Source: an uncultured Chloroflexota bacterium
Lineage (GTDB): Bacteria; Chloroflexota; Dehalococcoidia; Lucifugimonadales; CAJWER01
Direction: 5' to 3'
NCBI GenBank assembly: GCA_913030785.1
Contig: CAJWER010000014.1
Coordinates: 1 to 22,453, forward strand
DNA: 22,453 nt
A model generated the notes under the pieces. That model searched no databases. It worked only from the letters and a program-made list of their open reading frames with translations, and had not been told where the DNA came from. The translations under genes were made by a program, and so were the position numbers. How positions within the stretch are numbered: position 1 is the first letter of the stretch; every line of letters begins with the position of its first letter. Positions 15,768-22,453 of this stretch are shown here, piece after piece.

Positions 15768-16745
15768 TTGTCGAATTATTTGATCAGACGAGCGCTGGTT
15801 TCCATTCCTCTGCTGCTTGCTATCACCATCATGACGTTCACCTTTATCAACCTCGCCCCGGGCGATCCTGTTGACGCGCTTATCGACCCTGAGTTCTTTG
15901 TTGCGGGAGCAGGGGACGCTCTCCGTGCTAGGATGGGCTTGGACAAGCCTGTCCATGTCCGCTATTTGATCTGGCTTCGCGAAATGTTGACCGGAAACTT
16001 CGGATACTCATATCAGTTCGGACTGCCGGTGCTGTCGATGATCAGAGACCGCATGATACCGACACTCGAATTGACCGTCGTGTCCCTCGTCGCCGCAACT
16101 ATATTCGGCACGGGGCTGGGAGTCGTTCAGGCATTACGGCAGTACAGCGTTTTTGATTACAGCCTCAGCGTCGGCGCACTATTTGGAATCTCCATTCCTG
16201 CGTTTTTCTTTGCTCTGTTGGTTTTATATATATTTGTTGCTGTATTGGGCTGGTTTCCATCATATGGTATGCAAAATTATGCCGAGAGATTCGACAGCTG
16301 GTGGCCAAAATTTATTGACCACGCTCATCATTTGGTCTTACCCGCATTCGTAGTCGCCATTGAATCCCTCGCGGGCAACATGCGATATGCCCGAACTGCG
16401 ATGCTCGAGGTTATGCGCTCTGACTACGTTAGGACAGCCCAGGCCAAGGGCCTATCCCAGTGGGTTGTCATTGGTAGGCACGCGTTTCGCAACGCGTTGC
16501 TGCCTCTGGTGACGATTACCACCCTCCGATTGCCAAGCCTCATTGGGGGTATAATCATTATCGAGCAGATGTTCGCTTGGCCTGGAATGGGCCAGCTTTC
16601 CATTCAGGCCGTTGGAAATCGAGACTACACGGTGTTAATGGGCCTGGCGTTCTTCACCGCGGTTCTTGTGCTGGGCGCCAATCTGTTGGCTGATTTGCTA
16701 TATGCAGTGGCCGACCCACGTATCCGCGTCGACGAGCAGGGTTAA
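15768..16745 (+). CDS. ABC transporter permease, DppB/OppB type
   Basis: This 325-residue inner-membrane subunit is one half of the transmembrane channel of a peptide/nickel-type importer. The N-terminal helix (ALVSIPLLLAITIMTFTFI) and the stretch LAPGDPVDAL are typical for the DppB branch, and the cytoplasmic EAA loop that docks onto the ATPase is seen at about 217-245 (RSDYVRTAQAKGLS, then AFRNALLPL). About six helices are visible. The start is TTG at 15768, with AGAGGAGA 7 nt before it. It is followed 39 nt later by its DppC partner. A short AT-rich patch around 16200-16330 stands out from the surrounding base composition but does not break the frame. Confidence 0.93.
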   Translation: MSNYLIRRALVSIPLLLAITIMTFTFINLAPGDPVDALIDPEFFVAGAGDALRARMGLDKPVHVRYLIWLREMLTGNFGYSYQFGLPVLSMIRDRMIPTLELTVVSLVAATIFGTGLGVVQALRQYSVFDYSLSVGALFGISIPAFFFALLVLYIFVAVLGWFPSYGMQNYAERFDSWWPKFIDHAHHLVLPAFVVAIESLAGNMRYARTAMLEVMRSDYVRTAQAKGLSQWVVIGRHAFRNALLPLVTITTLRLPSLIGGIIIIEQMFAWPGMGQLSIQAVGNRDYTVLMGLAFFTAVLVLGANLLADLLYAVADPRIRVDEQG

Positions 16746-16784
16746 CCGTGAATAGTCAACCACGAGTGTTGCTAGGAGGGGTCC

Positions 16785-17678
16785 GTGTCAACCGCTGACT
16801 CTGTTGCAGTCGGGGCAGCCGAGGCGCCTCGTAGATCGCATATGAGTATTTGGTGGCGCTTCCGTCGCCATAGGCTGGCGCTGTTCGGATCCGTTGTTTT
16901 GGCTGTATTTTGCTTCATGGCTGTTGCCGCTCCAATTGTGGCGGTGCAGGACGCGTTCGAAGTCGACCTCAAGAACATTAAGGCGTCGCCAACCTTCAGT
17001 CATATCCTCGGGACGGACGCGGGAGGACGCGACCTTTGGGCAAGGCTGGTATACGCTTCCAGGATCTCTCTTTCTGTTGGCCTGGTCGCAGCGTTGATCG
17101 CATCGGCGATTGGCACAGTCATTGGACTGGTGTCGGGCTACGCGGGTGGCTGGGTCGACAATCTGCTGATGCGCTTCACTGAGCTGATCATGACGCTGCC
17201 AACCTTCTTCCTGTTGATTGTTGCGGCGTCGCTGTTCGGTCGCAGTGTGATTAACATAATGCTGATCATCGGATTCCTTGGATGGACTGGGAAGGCACGC
17301 CTCGTTCGCGGCCAGGTTCTGTCGCTCAAGGAGCTGGACTACGTTACCGCGGCGCGCGCTATCGGCGCCAACGCTAGACGCATCTCGATCGTGCATATCT
17401 TCCCCGGAACGGTGCCCTATGTCGTAGTGTCGGCGACCCTCACGGTGGGCGGCGCTATTCTCTCGGAGGCCGGGCTGAGCTTCTTGGGTCTCGGCGTTAA
17501 TTTTACGACCCCAACATGGGGCAACCTGATGAACGCGGCCCAGTCGTTGCACGTTCTACAGCACCAACCATGGGTATGGCTCCCGCCAGGATTCGCCATC
17601 GGCATGACTGTAATATCAGTCAACTTTGTAGGCGACGGTCTCCGTGATGCCCTGGACCCAAGGACCAAGATCGACTAG
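16785..17678 (+). CDS. ABC transporter permease, DppC/OppC type
   Basis: This 297-residue second channel subunit has a basic N-terminus (WWRFRRHRLALFG) leading into TM1, the DppC signature LGTDAGGRDLWARLVYASR at about 75-93, and the EAA loop at about 182-210 (LKELDYVTAARAIGAN). Near the end there is LSFLGLGVNFTTPTWGNLMN, also typical. The start is GTG at 16785 behind AGGAGGGG. It forms a pair with the preceding permease and ends inside a strong terminator. No DppD/DppF-like ATPase follows, which is unusual for this family, so the ATPases are probably coded elsewhere and may be shared among several binding-protein/permease sets. Confidence 0.93.
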   Translation: MSTADSVAVGAAEAPRRSHMSIWWRFRRHRLALFGSVVLAVFCFMAVAAPIVAVQDAFEVDLKNIKASPTFSHILGTDAGGRDLWARLVYASRISLSVGLVAALIASAIGTVIGLVSGYAGGWVDNLLMRFTELIMTLPTFFLLIVAASLFGRSVINIMLIIGFLGWTGKARLVRGQVLSLKELDYVTAARAIGANARRISIVHIFPGTVPYVVVSATLTVGGAILSEAGLSFLGLGVNFTTPTWGNLMNAAQSLHVLQHQPWVWLPPGFAIGMTVISVNFVGDGLRDALDPRTKID

Positions 17679-17705
17679 GGACTTGTTCCTTAGTCGAAAT
17701 GGTCC
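17662..17705 (+). terminator. Terminator hairpin at the end of the importer operon
   Basis: TCGACTAGGGA (17671-17681) pairs with TCCTTAGTCGA (17687-17697) around a 5-nt loop (one G-U pair), and outside a small internal loop GGACCA (17662-17667) pairs with TGGTCC (17700-17705). The stem includes the stop codon of the DppC-like gene. Only a weak T-containing tail (TTGGCATTAT) follows. Confidence 0.6.
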
Positions 17706-18028
17706 TTGGCATTATGCATTCCTAGACAAGGGAGTGTTAGGGTGGTTCACCTTACGCTGCTGTGTCCCCGGACCCCACCAGTCACGCTGGCGCATGTGAA
17801 ATCCCGGTGAATCTGAGAAACCGCCTTGCTGCCCCCATCCCTGTTGAACTTCTCGCTTTGAGTTCACTGCTCTAGTACATGGTGCATTCCAACTGAGACG
17901 AGTATGATACTGGTGTTGCGTTCGGATTGGGGAAATCATGACATTCAAATTGACTGCTACCCAACGCCGACTATGGGTTGACCTGGATATCGATTCCAAT
18001 AAGTCGGCGGGATTTCAAGGAGTGTCGT
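17706..18028 (+). other. Gene-free region upstream of the lipoprotein array
   Basis: In this 323-bp stretch I find no convincing gene on either strand. A possible -10 (TATGAT) occurs near 17905 without a good -35, and TTGACC near 17977 has only a weak -10 partner (TAAGTC). A CAAGGAG ribosome site at 18016-18022 belongs to the next gene. Confidence 0.4.
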
Positions 18029-18892
18029 ATGCCAGTTCGTGCAGTTCACCTAGCAGGAGCGAGGACGGTGTCCGGGATTCGTCTGCGTCGAGTAATAGCA
18101 ATGGGTATTTTCCCGCTTGTGGCGATTATGGGGGTGGCCTGCAGTAGCGATACTGACGAGACCCCTGCGGCTTTACAGCCCACCGCCACCGTCGCCACCG
18201 CGACCGCCGAGCCTGCGGGATCTGCGACCGTTGCGGCGACGGGTACGGATACGACGGAAACGTCGGCGACCCCTGTCCCCACGGAATCGTCGGCGACCCC
18301 TGTCGCCACAAAGGTGGTGGCGGCAGCAACTGTGGTGCCGCCTGCCGAACCAACACAGGTGGCGGCTCCTATTTCCTATTCGTCTCGTGGACTTGGTGAG
18401 GCAGCGTCGAGCTGTACGCCAGGAATGTCAGCTGATGAGCAGAAGAAGGTGCTAGTAGACATTGGCGAGCAGCTATTCGGTGGAGCCACGGCTCACGACG
18501 GGGAGATGACACGCCTCCACTATGCACCCGACGCCAGGGACCGTCGGCAGGGCGGTGTGTGGGTCGTGATTGAATACAATGGTGATGAGGCCGCGACAGT
18601 GGCTGAAAAAAAGGCCGGTATCGAGGCCCATATGCGCGAAGCATACGAGATATTCTTTAATGCCGGTTGCGACGAGCTGGCGCAGGTAGACATCGGTGCC
18701 AGGATGATTGCCACGGGGGCAGGAGTGATAGGGCCTATGGCGCAAACCCTCGCCGTCGTGTTCAAAACGCGAATGCAGATCGAAGATGCTGTGGCGATCA
18801 ATTGGGCAGACAAGGATACTATAGACTTCAGCCAGGTGTGGAATGAGTTGCTGCTGAACACACGATGGCGGGATAAACTGCGAGGCGACTGA
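18029..18892 (+). CDS. Lipoprotein of the four-copy local family (copy B)
   Basis: This 287-residue lipoprotein has a signal peptide ending IMGVAC (Cys38), a Thr/Ala/Pro linker of about 100 residues, and the same globular domain as copies A, C and D: CTPGMSADEQKKVL, RLHYAPDARDRRQGG, VWVVIEYNGD, KKAG, FFNAGCDEL, AVVFKTRM, NWADKDTIDF and NTRWRDKL. The ATG at 18029 is chosen because CAAGGAG lies 7 nt upstream; the frame is open earlier without a site. The N-region is long and arginine-rich, so a later start at the internal ATG (MGIFPLVAIM) is possible. It heads a tandem array with copies C (70 bp later) and D. It ends in TGA exactly where the family ends, which shows UGA acting as a real stop here. 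Role unknown. Confidence 0.82.
   Translation: MPVRAVHLAGARTVSGIRLRRVIAMGIFPLVAIMGVACSSDTDETPAALQPTATVATATAEPAGSATVAATGTDTTETSATPVPTESSATPVATKVVAAATVVPPAEPTQVAAPISYSSRGLGEAASSCTPGMSADEQKKVLVDIGEQLFGGATAHDGEMTRLHYAPDARDRRQGGVWVVIEYNGDEAATVAEKKAGIEAHMREAYEIFFNAGCDELAQVDIGARMIATGAGVIGPMAQTLAVVFKTRMQIEDAVAINWADKDTIDFSQVWNELLLNTRWRDKLRGD
18261..18304 (+). repeat. 27-bp direct repeat in the linker of copy B
   Basis: CGTCGGCGACCCCTGTC occurs at 18261-18277 and again at 18288-18304, giving two SATPV units in the Thr/Ala/Pro linker. This is likely slippage-type growth of the linker inside a coding region, not a regulatory element. Confidence 0.7.
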
Positions 18893-18962
18893 ACGCTGGA
18901 TTCACAATGGTACGCGAGAGCAGCGTCACAGACCTGTTTTAGTAGACGAGTTAGGAGGGCCA

Positions 18963-19871
18963 GTGACCGTGGCTAAGAATCAAGAAACGCTGATGATTCA
19001 AAGGGAGGCCGATTTTCGTGTACAGAGAGTTCTTGGGATCGTCTGTCTGACAATCGTGGCCGTCCTGATGCTGGCAGGCTGCTCGAGCGAAACGGAATCT
19101 CCAGCCGCGTCGGTACCCGATGTGTCTGGGACAGGGGACACCAAGGTACCGACCGTCGAGGCGACGGCGGAGGTCGTCGCCAGTGATGAGACTGAGCCGT
19201 CGGCAGAAGTCAACCCTGCTGCCACCACGGAGGCCACAGGCGAGTCCGCCCCGGCATCTGCAGCTACCGCAGAGCCGACGCAGGTCGCGGAGCCCGCCGC
19301 GACAGAGACCCCAGAGTCTGAGTCGACAGACACGGCTCTCATCTTTCCCACTGTGGCCCCGATTACGATCGTGATCCCTGAAGGATGTGCACCGGGCTCA
19401 TCGACCGACGTACAAAAGGCAAAGTTGATAGAGATCGCGTCCGCCATGTTTCCGGGAACCACGAACAAGGAGCGTCGACGGCTCCAGTTCGATCCAGAAG
19501 TCAGAGACCATCGACAGGGTGGATTATGGCTCGTAGCTGAGTTCAACGGGGACGAGCTAGAGTCCGTAGTCATGAAAAAAGCTGCCCTAGATGGCCAGAT
19601 GCGAGACGCATATGATGCGTTGTTCAATTCAGGCTGCGACGAACTCGTGCAGGTCGATTTGACGGGAATACACGAAGCGGTGACCACCCGAGAGGTTGGA
19701 AACTCGGTGGTGACCCCCGTCGTCGTGTTCAAGACCAGGCTGACGCTAGATGTAGCTGAGGGCGTTGACTGGGCCAACAAACAGGATCTGAACTTCAACG
19801 AAATTTGGAACCAGCTTCTCATCAACCCGAGATGGCGCAAGGAATTGCTGGAAGCCGAAGCGGCACCATAA
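18963..19871 (+). CDS. Lipoprotein of the four-copy local family (copy C)
   Basis: This 302-residue lipoprotein has a longish charged N-region, a hydrophobic core and lipobox LMLAGC (Cys40), a linker of about 95 residues rich in Glu/Ala/Thr/Pro, then the family domain: CAPGSSTDVQKAKL, RLQFDPEVRDHRQGG, LWLVAEFNGDELE, MKKAALD, FNSGCDELVQVDL, VVVFKTRL, DWANKQDLNF and NPRWRKEL. The start is GTG at 18963 behind TTAGGAGGG; a second GTG at 18969 is also possible. Its TAA overlaps the ATG of copy D by one base (TAATG), a sign of translational coupling. It differs from copy B by a shorter segment between the QK helix and the RL motif. No enzyme motif is apparent; a binding or structural surface role is a guess. 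Confidence 0.82.
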   Translation: MTVAKNQETLMIQREADFRVQRVLGIVCLTIVAVLMLAGCSSETESPAASVPDVSGTGDTKVPTVEATAEVVASDETEPSAEVNPAATTEATGESAPASAATAEPTQVAEPAATETPESESTDTALIFPTVAPITIVIPEGCAPGSSTDVQKAKLIEIASAMFPGTTNKERRRLQFDPEVRDHRQGGLWLVAEFNGDELESVVMKKAALDGQMRDAYDALFNSGCDELVQVDLTGIHEAVTTREVGNSVVTPVVVFKTRLTLDVAEGVDWANKQDLNFNEIWNQLLINPRWRKELLEAEAAP

Positions 19872-20557
19872 TGAGTGACGTTCTTATTCGGTGAACCGTC
19901 GTAACCGGCGCAGTAATTATTTTCCTTGCGTTTGCGTGCGGCAGATTCTCTGATGCTCCGACCGACTCTCAGGCCGAACCAAGCCCAACGAATCAGACAG
20001 CCTCAGAGGATGAAGTAGTGCCTGAGGGTACGTCAGAGTCGACTGCTTCCTCTGCGGCGATTGGCGACACCGATGTGCAGCGCTGCTCGCGGGGTCTCTC
20101 CATTGATGATCAAAAGGCTATTCTGGTCGCCATTGTGAACAGGCAGCTAGCCGGCACGACCACACATGACAACGAGCTGGCACGACTCGAAATTGAGCCG
20201 GATCCGCGGGACCATCGGCAGGGTGGTATCTGGATGGTGATGGAGTTCAACGGCGATGAACTCCCTTCCGTGGCGGCGAAGAAGGCCGCGATGGATCGTG
20301 AAATGATGGATATCTACGAAGCGCTATACACCGCCAATTGTGAGGATCTTCGGGAGGTTCATATCTCAGGGCGGGCGAAGGCGGTCGATGGGCGGGTCGG
20401 TATTGCTCATGCAATCGTGTTCAAGACGAAGCTCGTTCGGGATAAGGCGTACGATGTAGATTGGGCGGGGAAGGAAGGTCTGGACTTCAACGATATCTGG
20501 GACACCATGCTCCTGAACGTCAGGTGGCGCAGGGAGTTGGCTGGGGAGGTCGAGTGA
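19871..20557 (+). CDS. Lipoprotein of the four-copy local family (copy D), with an in-frame UGA at codon 8
   Basis: An ATG at 19871, overlapping the previous stop as TAATG, begins MSDVLIR; codon 8 is TGA (19892-19894), and the same frame then continues TVVTGAVIIFLAFACGRFSD, which completes a lipoprotein signal peptide with Cys23. It goes on through a short linker (TDSQAEPSPTNQTASED) into the family domain: CSRGLSIDDQKAIL, RLEIEPDPRDHRQGG, WMVMEFNGDEL, KKAAMD, NCEDL, AIVFKTKL, DWAGKEGLDF and NVRWRREL. The only later start in frame with any appeal is GTG 20018, which would remove the whole signal and leave a cytoplasmic fragment. A one-base change (for example TGG to TGA or CGA to TGA) explains the break. 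This is a recent nonsense mutation, a sequence error or a recoding site; the domain itself is intact. Confidence 0.75.
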
Positions 20558-20558
20558 A

Positions 20559-21368
20559 CTATCTCTCGATGATGATGGTCTCCGCCATACGTATTTTTTC
20601 CCAGGTTCGACTGAACATATAGAGAGAATCTTCGTCGGTGGGCACGGTGATCACCACCTCTTTGACCTCACCCGCGACGAGCTTCAGGTCGGCGAATAAC
20701 TCACCCTTGACTCTGCTCCTCCTTTCCTTGCTTACAGCAAGGGCGAAGTTGTGTCACCAACATTCATCTGGGGTGAAGTGGGTGTTGTACACGACGAACT
20801 TGACACGCTCCCCGGCAGGCACAACCAGAGGTTGGTCGGAGGTAAAGTAGTATCGATTTTGGTCATCGATGAGGATGTCGATCCTGAAAGTCTTGGCCAC
20901 TGGCTCATCCGGGTCGACGTCGATTAGACCTTCGAGAGTCGACAGAAATCTCGCCTGGCCGCCAATATAAAAGCGCGTTGGACCTGTGTCTTCAGGCTCC
21001 GTCTGGGTGGTTGCGTTCGGGCCGGTGTCCTGGTCCCCGGTCGTGGCGATTGCCGTTGAGGCTTGAGGCGGGGTTGCCTGGCCTGACACTTCAATGGTTG
21101 GCACGCCGACTGTTCCCTCTACAATCATAGGAACCTCAACCACGATCTCAACCGGTACTTCCTTGATGACCTCAACAACGTACGGGACGGGCACCTCTTT
21201 GATGACCTCAACCACGTATGGGACGGGCACTTCCTTGATGACCTCGACCGGCACCACCTTGACTACCTCTTTGACCACGACCTTCGTTCCGCAAGCAGCG
21301 GTCGCGGTCACCAGAGCGACCGCTATCGCCATTACTGCTGCGGCTCGTGCCAGAGTCGACATTCGCAT
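20559..21368 (-). CDS. Cupredoxin-like lipoprotein with VIKEV tether, interrupted by an in-frame UGA
   Basis: The product begins MRMSTLARAAAV with a signal peptide ending TATAAC (lipid Cys), then a Val/Ile/Lys/Glu/Pro tether (VVKEV, EVIKEVPVPYVV twice), a polar linker, and a beta-rich domain: FRIDILIDDQNRYYFTS, VPAGERVKFVVYN, FTPDECW. There a TGA occurs (20754-20756, about codon 205), but the frame goes straight on with HNFALAVSKER, LKLVAGEVKEVVITVP and LYMFSRTWEKIRMAETIII to a TAG at 20559. VPAGE..KF.VYN, HNF and the late G-E..E..I strand are the cupredoxin pattern, with His of HNF as the usual first copper ligand. The later Cys and His ligands are not evident, so copper binding is doubtful. 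Starts at 21386 or 21401 are also possible; 21368 has GGAG 12 nt upstream. It is tail-to-tail with copy D, 1 bp apart. Confidence 0.72.
20726..20742 (-). other. Hairpin 11 nt downstream of the in-frame UGA
   Basis: Read on the minus strand, CCTTGC-TGTAA-GCAAGG is a perfect 6-bp stem with a 5-nt loop, starting 11 nt after the TGA at 20754-20756. Distance and a G among the first two loop bases resemble a bacterial SECIS element, but the stem is short and there is no bulged U; chance is quite possible. Confidence 0.3.
21114..21284 (-). repeat. Repeats coding a VIKEV tether, with a 36-bp period
   Basis: Copies beginning at plus-strand positions 21163 and 21199 match at 32 of 36 bases, and a third, partial copy begins at 21235. 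They code EVIKEVPVPYVV units between the lipid cysteine and the cupredoxin-like domain. Flanking VVKEVVKVV and VEIVVEV extend the tether. There are no spacers of unique sequence, so this is not a CRISPR. Confidence 0.8.
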
Positions 21369-21464
21369 TCGGGTTCGCGTCTCCATACGGCGTAGCATCA
21401 AGAGTTCATGTCATCAAAGTAGCGCACGATCCGTCTCGGTACAGGGCTCATACTAGCTACGGGC

Positions 21465-21493
21465 ACTATACCGCGCACCGGGGTGGTTGTCCA
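21465..21493 (-). promoter_or_regulatory. Sigma70-like promoter for the cupredoxin-like gene
   Basis: On the minus strand TGGACA (21493-21488) and TATAGT (21470-21465) are 17 nt apart, each matching five of six consensus bases. The start would be near 21458, giving a leader of about 90 nt to the ATG at 21368. A perfect 10-bp palindrome, CCACGCGTGG (21491-21500), overlaps the -35 and could be an operator. Confidence 0.5.
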
Positions 21494-21552
21494 CGCGTGG
21501 AGCTAGAGGGGGACCAGCCGGGGGATGGTTCAGTTCGTTCCTGTGAAAGTCA

Positions 21553-21581
21553 TTGCGTCGTAGGTGCACTTGTGCTAGGCT
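21553..21581 (+). promoter_or_regulatory. Weak promoter candidate for the last lipoprotein gene
   Basis: TTGCGT (21553-21558), 17 nt, then TAGGCT (21576-21581) preceded by TGC as an extended -10. Downstream, GATCACCAAGGTGATC (21624-21639) is a perfect dyad with 7-bp arms. Another -10-like TAAAAT is near 21702 without a -35. The divergent gap 21369-21764 holds no other gene that I can support. Confidence 0.25.
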
Positions 21582-21623
21582 CTGGCTTCATCCCCCGAAG
21601 GACCCACCGCCTGGCAGCTAGTT

Positions 21624-21639
21624 GATCACCAAGGTGATC
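21624..21639. promoter_or_regulatory. Dyad GATCACC-AA-GGTGATC in the divergent gap
   Basis: Two perfect 7-bp arms with a 2-bp centre lie between the cupredoxin-like gene and the last lipoprotein gene. The tight symmetry fits a protein-binding operator or a short hairpin in the leader of the plus-strand gene. No partner regulator is visible. Confidence 0.3.
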
Positions 21640-21764
21640 GGTGTTTGAGGCCCGTCTGGCCGGTCTGCAATGCTAATGAGACGAGACGGTGTGCAGACGG
21701 GTAAAATATGTTCAAAAAGGGTAGAATGCGAATGTTGTTAGCCTGTAGTTCCACGGTGAAAAAA

Positions 21765-22415
21765 ATGCGGACCAATCTTCTGTTGATTGTCGTGCTGTTG
21801 CTGATAGCGGCGACAGCCTGCGGTGGGTCGGATGAGGCCGATGTAGAAGAGGAGCGAACGGCTCCCGGAGGGTTGCCTGCGGTTGAGCAGGTCGATCTCA
21901 GTACGGTATCCATGAGTAACCAGGGCGTGATGGGGGAGCCTCTCAGGATTCCCGGTGTTGCTCTACCCACCCCGATCGGAGAGCTTCCGTTGGACGGTGA
22001 CATCGTGATAACCTTCAAATCCATAGTGCGTGCCGAATCGGTATCCAGTGCTTCGCGAGCTCTCGCCGGGGGGGCATCGGCCGCCTTCTTCGAGCCGAGG
22101 CACGGCACCTACCTAGCTGTCTTCTACGAGGTCAGGAACGAGTCCACTGGTGGGCTGAAGCCCAGCGTACATGTGAATGAAGCTTTTGAACTTGTGGATG
22201 CTCAGGGTCGGAAGTGGGACATGGCCAACTATTATAGCCATGGCTTCGAGGTTCCATATGCGATAGCAGTCCCGCTGGACAAAGGCGACCCACGAACATT
22301 CGTGGAGCCAGGCGAGACTGTAGAGGTGGCAGTCGCTTTCGATGTCGCTATGGACGCTACTGGACTTCGCCTGCTCTCCGAGCGGCTTGACCTTGAGATC
22401 GACCTAGGGGAGTAA
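21765..22415 (+). CDS. DUF4352-like (Ig-fold) lipoprotein, paralogue of the 3505 gene
   Basis: This 216-residue lipoprotein has a compact signal peptide, MRTNLLLIVVLLLIAATAC (Cys19), an acidic linker (DEADVEEE) and one beta-rich domain with GEPLRIPGVALPTPIGELPL, ITFKSIV, GTYLAVFYEVRNES, HVNEAFELVDAQGRKW, YSHGFEVP, DPRTFVEPGETVEVAVAFDV and LRLLSERLDLEIDLGE. It shares almost every landmark, the length and the lipobox position with the 3505-4152 gene, so they are clear paralogues. I choose the ATG at 21765, which has GGTGA upstream; the ATG at 21726 with AAAAAGGG is an alternative that adds 13 residues. Like its paralogue it is transcribed away from a minus-strand lipoprotein gene. The remaining 38 bases to the window end show no gene start. 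Confidence 0.75.
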   Translation: MRTNLLLIVVLLLIAATACGGSDEADVEEERTAPGGLPAVEQVDLSTVSMSNQGVMGEPLRIPGVALPTPIGELPLDGDIVITFKSIVRAESVSSASRALAGGASAAFFEPRHGTYLAVFYEVRNESTGGLKPSVHVNEAFELVDAQGRKWDMANYYSHGFEVPYAIAVPLDKGDPRTFVEPGETVEVAVAFDVAMDATGLRLLSERLDLEIDLGE

Positions 22416-22453
22416 CGTACCGGTACAGGTCCACCGAGAGATCAGGGGAAGAG

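Noticed and set aside
16200..16330. AT-rich patch in the DppB-like gene as a sign of insertion
   Set aside because: The frame and membrane helix pattern continue without break, and codons for Phe, Tyr and Ile in a helix explain it.
17712..17999. Minus-strand open frame of 95 codons in the gap before the lipoprotein array
   Set aside because: No ribosome site, no domain, no coherent hydrophobic pattern; treated as chance.
21114..21284. 36-bp periodic repeats taken as a possible CRISPR
   Set aside because: Copies are directly adjacent without unique spacers, stay in frame and code a regular protein tether.
20559..21368. Genome-wide recoding of UGA to Trp as explanation of the two in-frame UGAs
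   Set aside because: At least five genes in the window end in UGA at the natural end of their families, so UGA works as stop here.

Overview
The window reads as a mid-to-high GC bacterial chromosome segment with small tail-to-tail or divergent operons and no rRNA, tRNA, CRISPR array, transposase or phage gene that I could see. The mix suggests Chloroflexota (Dehalococcoidia or SAR202-like, often seen as metagenome bins). It includes many lipoproteins with Thr/Ala/Pro-rich linkers, Val-Ile-Lys-Glu-Val tethers after the lipid cysteine, very large FtsX-like permeases, an N-acyl-D-amino-acid deacylase and a Gfo/Idh/MocA oxidoreductase. The lineage is an inference from style; no marker gene is present.

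Layout. 193-1800 (-) is a D-aminoacylase-type amidohydrolase. Just upstream lies the C-terminal remnant of a second copy (1890-2114). At 2145-3204 (-) there is a lipoprotein of an unrecognised family (copy A) followed by a 59-residue two-helix membrane protein and a perfect 11-bp inverted repeat. Divergent from it, 3505-4152 (+) is a DUF4352-like lipoprotein. 4345-5457 (-) is the Gfo/Idh/MocA oxidoreductase. 5785-13415 (+) is a three-gene unit: two giant tandem FtsX-like permeases and a small DUF4352-like lipoprotein overlapping the end of the second. 13550-17678 (+) is an oligopeptide/nickel-type ABC importer (binding lipoprotein and two permeases) with a promoter in front, a long hairpin after the binding-protein gene, a terminator at the end, and no ATPase. 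18029-20557 (+) is a tandem array of three more lipoproteins of copy A's family (B, C, D). 20559-21368 (-) is a cupredoxin-like lipoprotein with a VIKEV tether. 21765-22415 (+) is a second DUF4352-like lipoprotein closely related to that at 3505-4152.

Most notable are two neighbouring reading frames that only make sense if an in-frame UGA is passed. Copy D has UGA at codon 8, inside an otherwise good signal peptide whose ATG overlaps the previous stop (TAATG). The cupredoxin gene has UGA at about codon 205, directly before the conserved His-Asn-Phe, with a perfect hairpin 11 nt downstream. UGA is also the normal stop of at least five genes here, so the choices are pseudogenisation, assembly error, readthrough or, for the cupredoxin only, selenocysteine.

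Most products act at the outer face of the membrane: peptide or D-amino-acid uptake and breakdown, lipoprotein or envelope transport, and a locally expanded set of surface lipoproteins whose role cannot be read from sequence.
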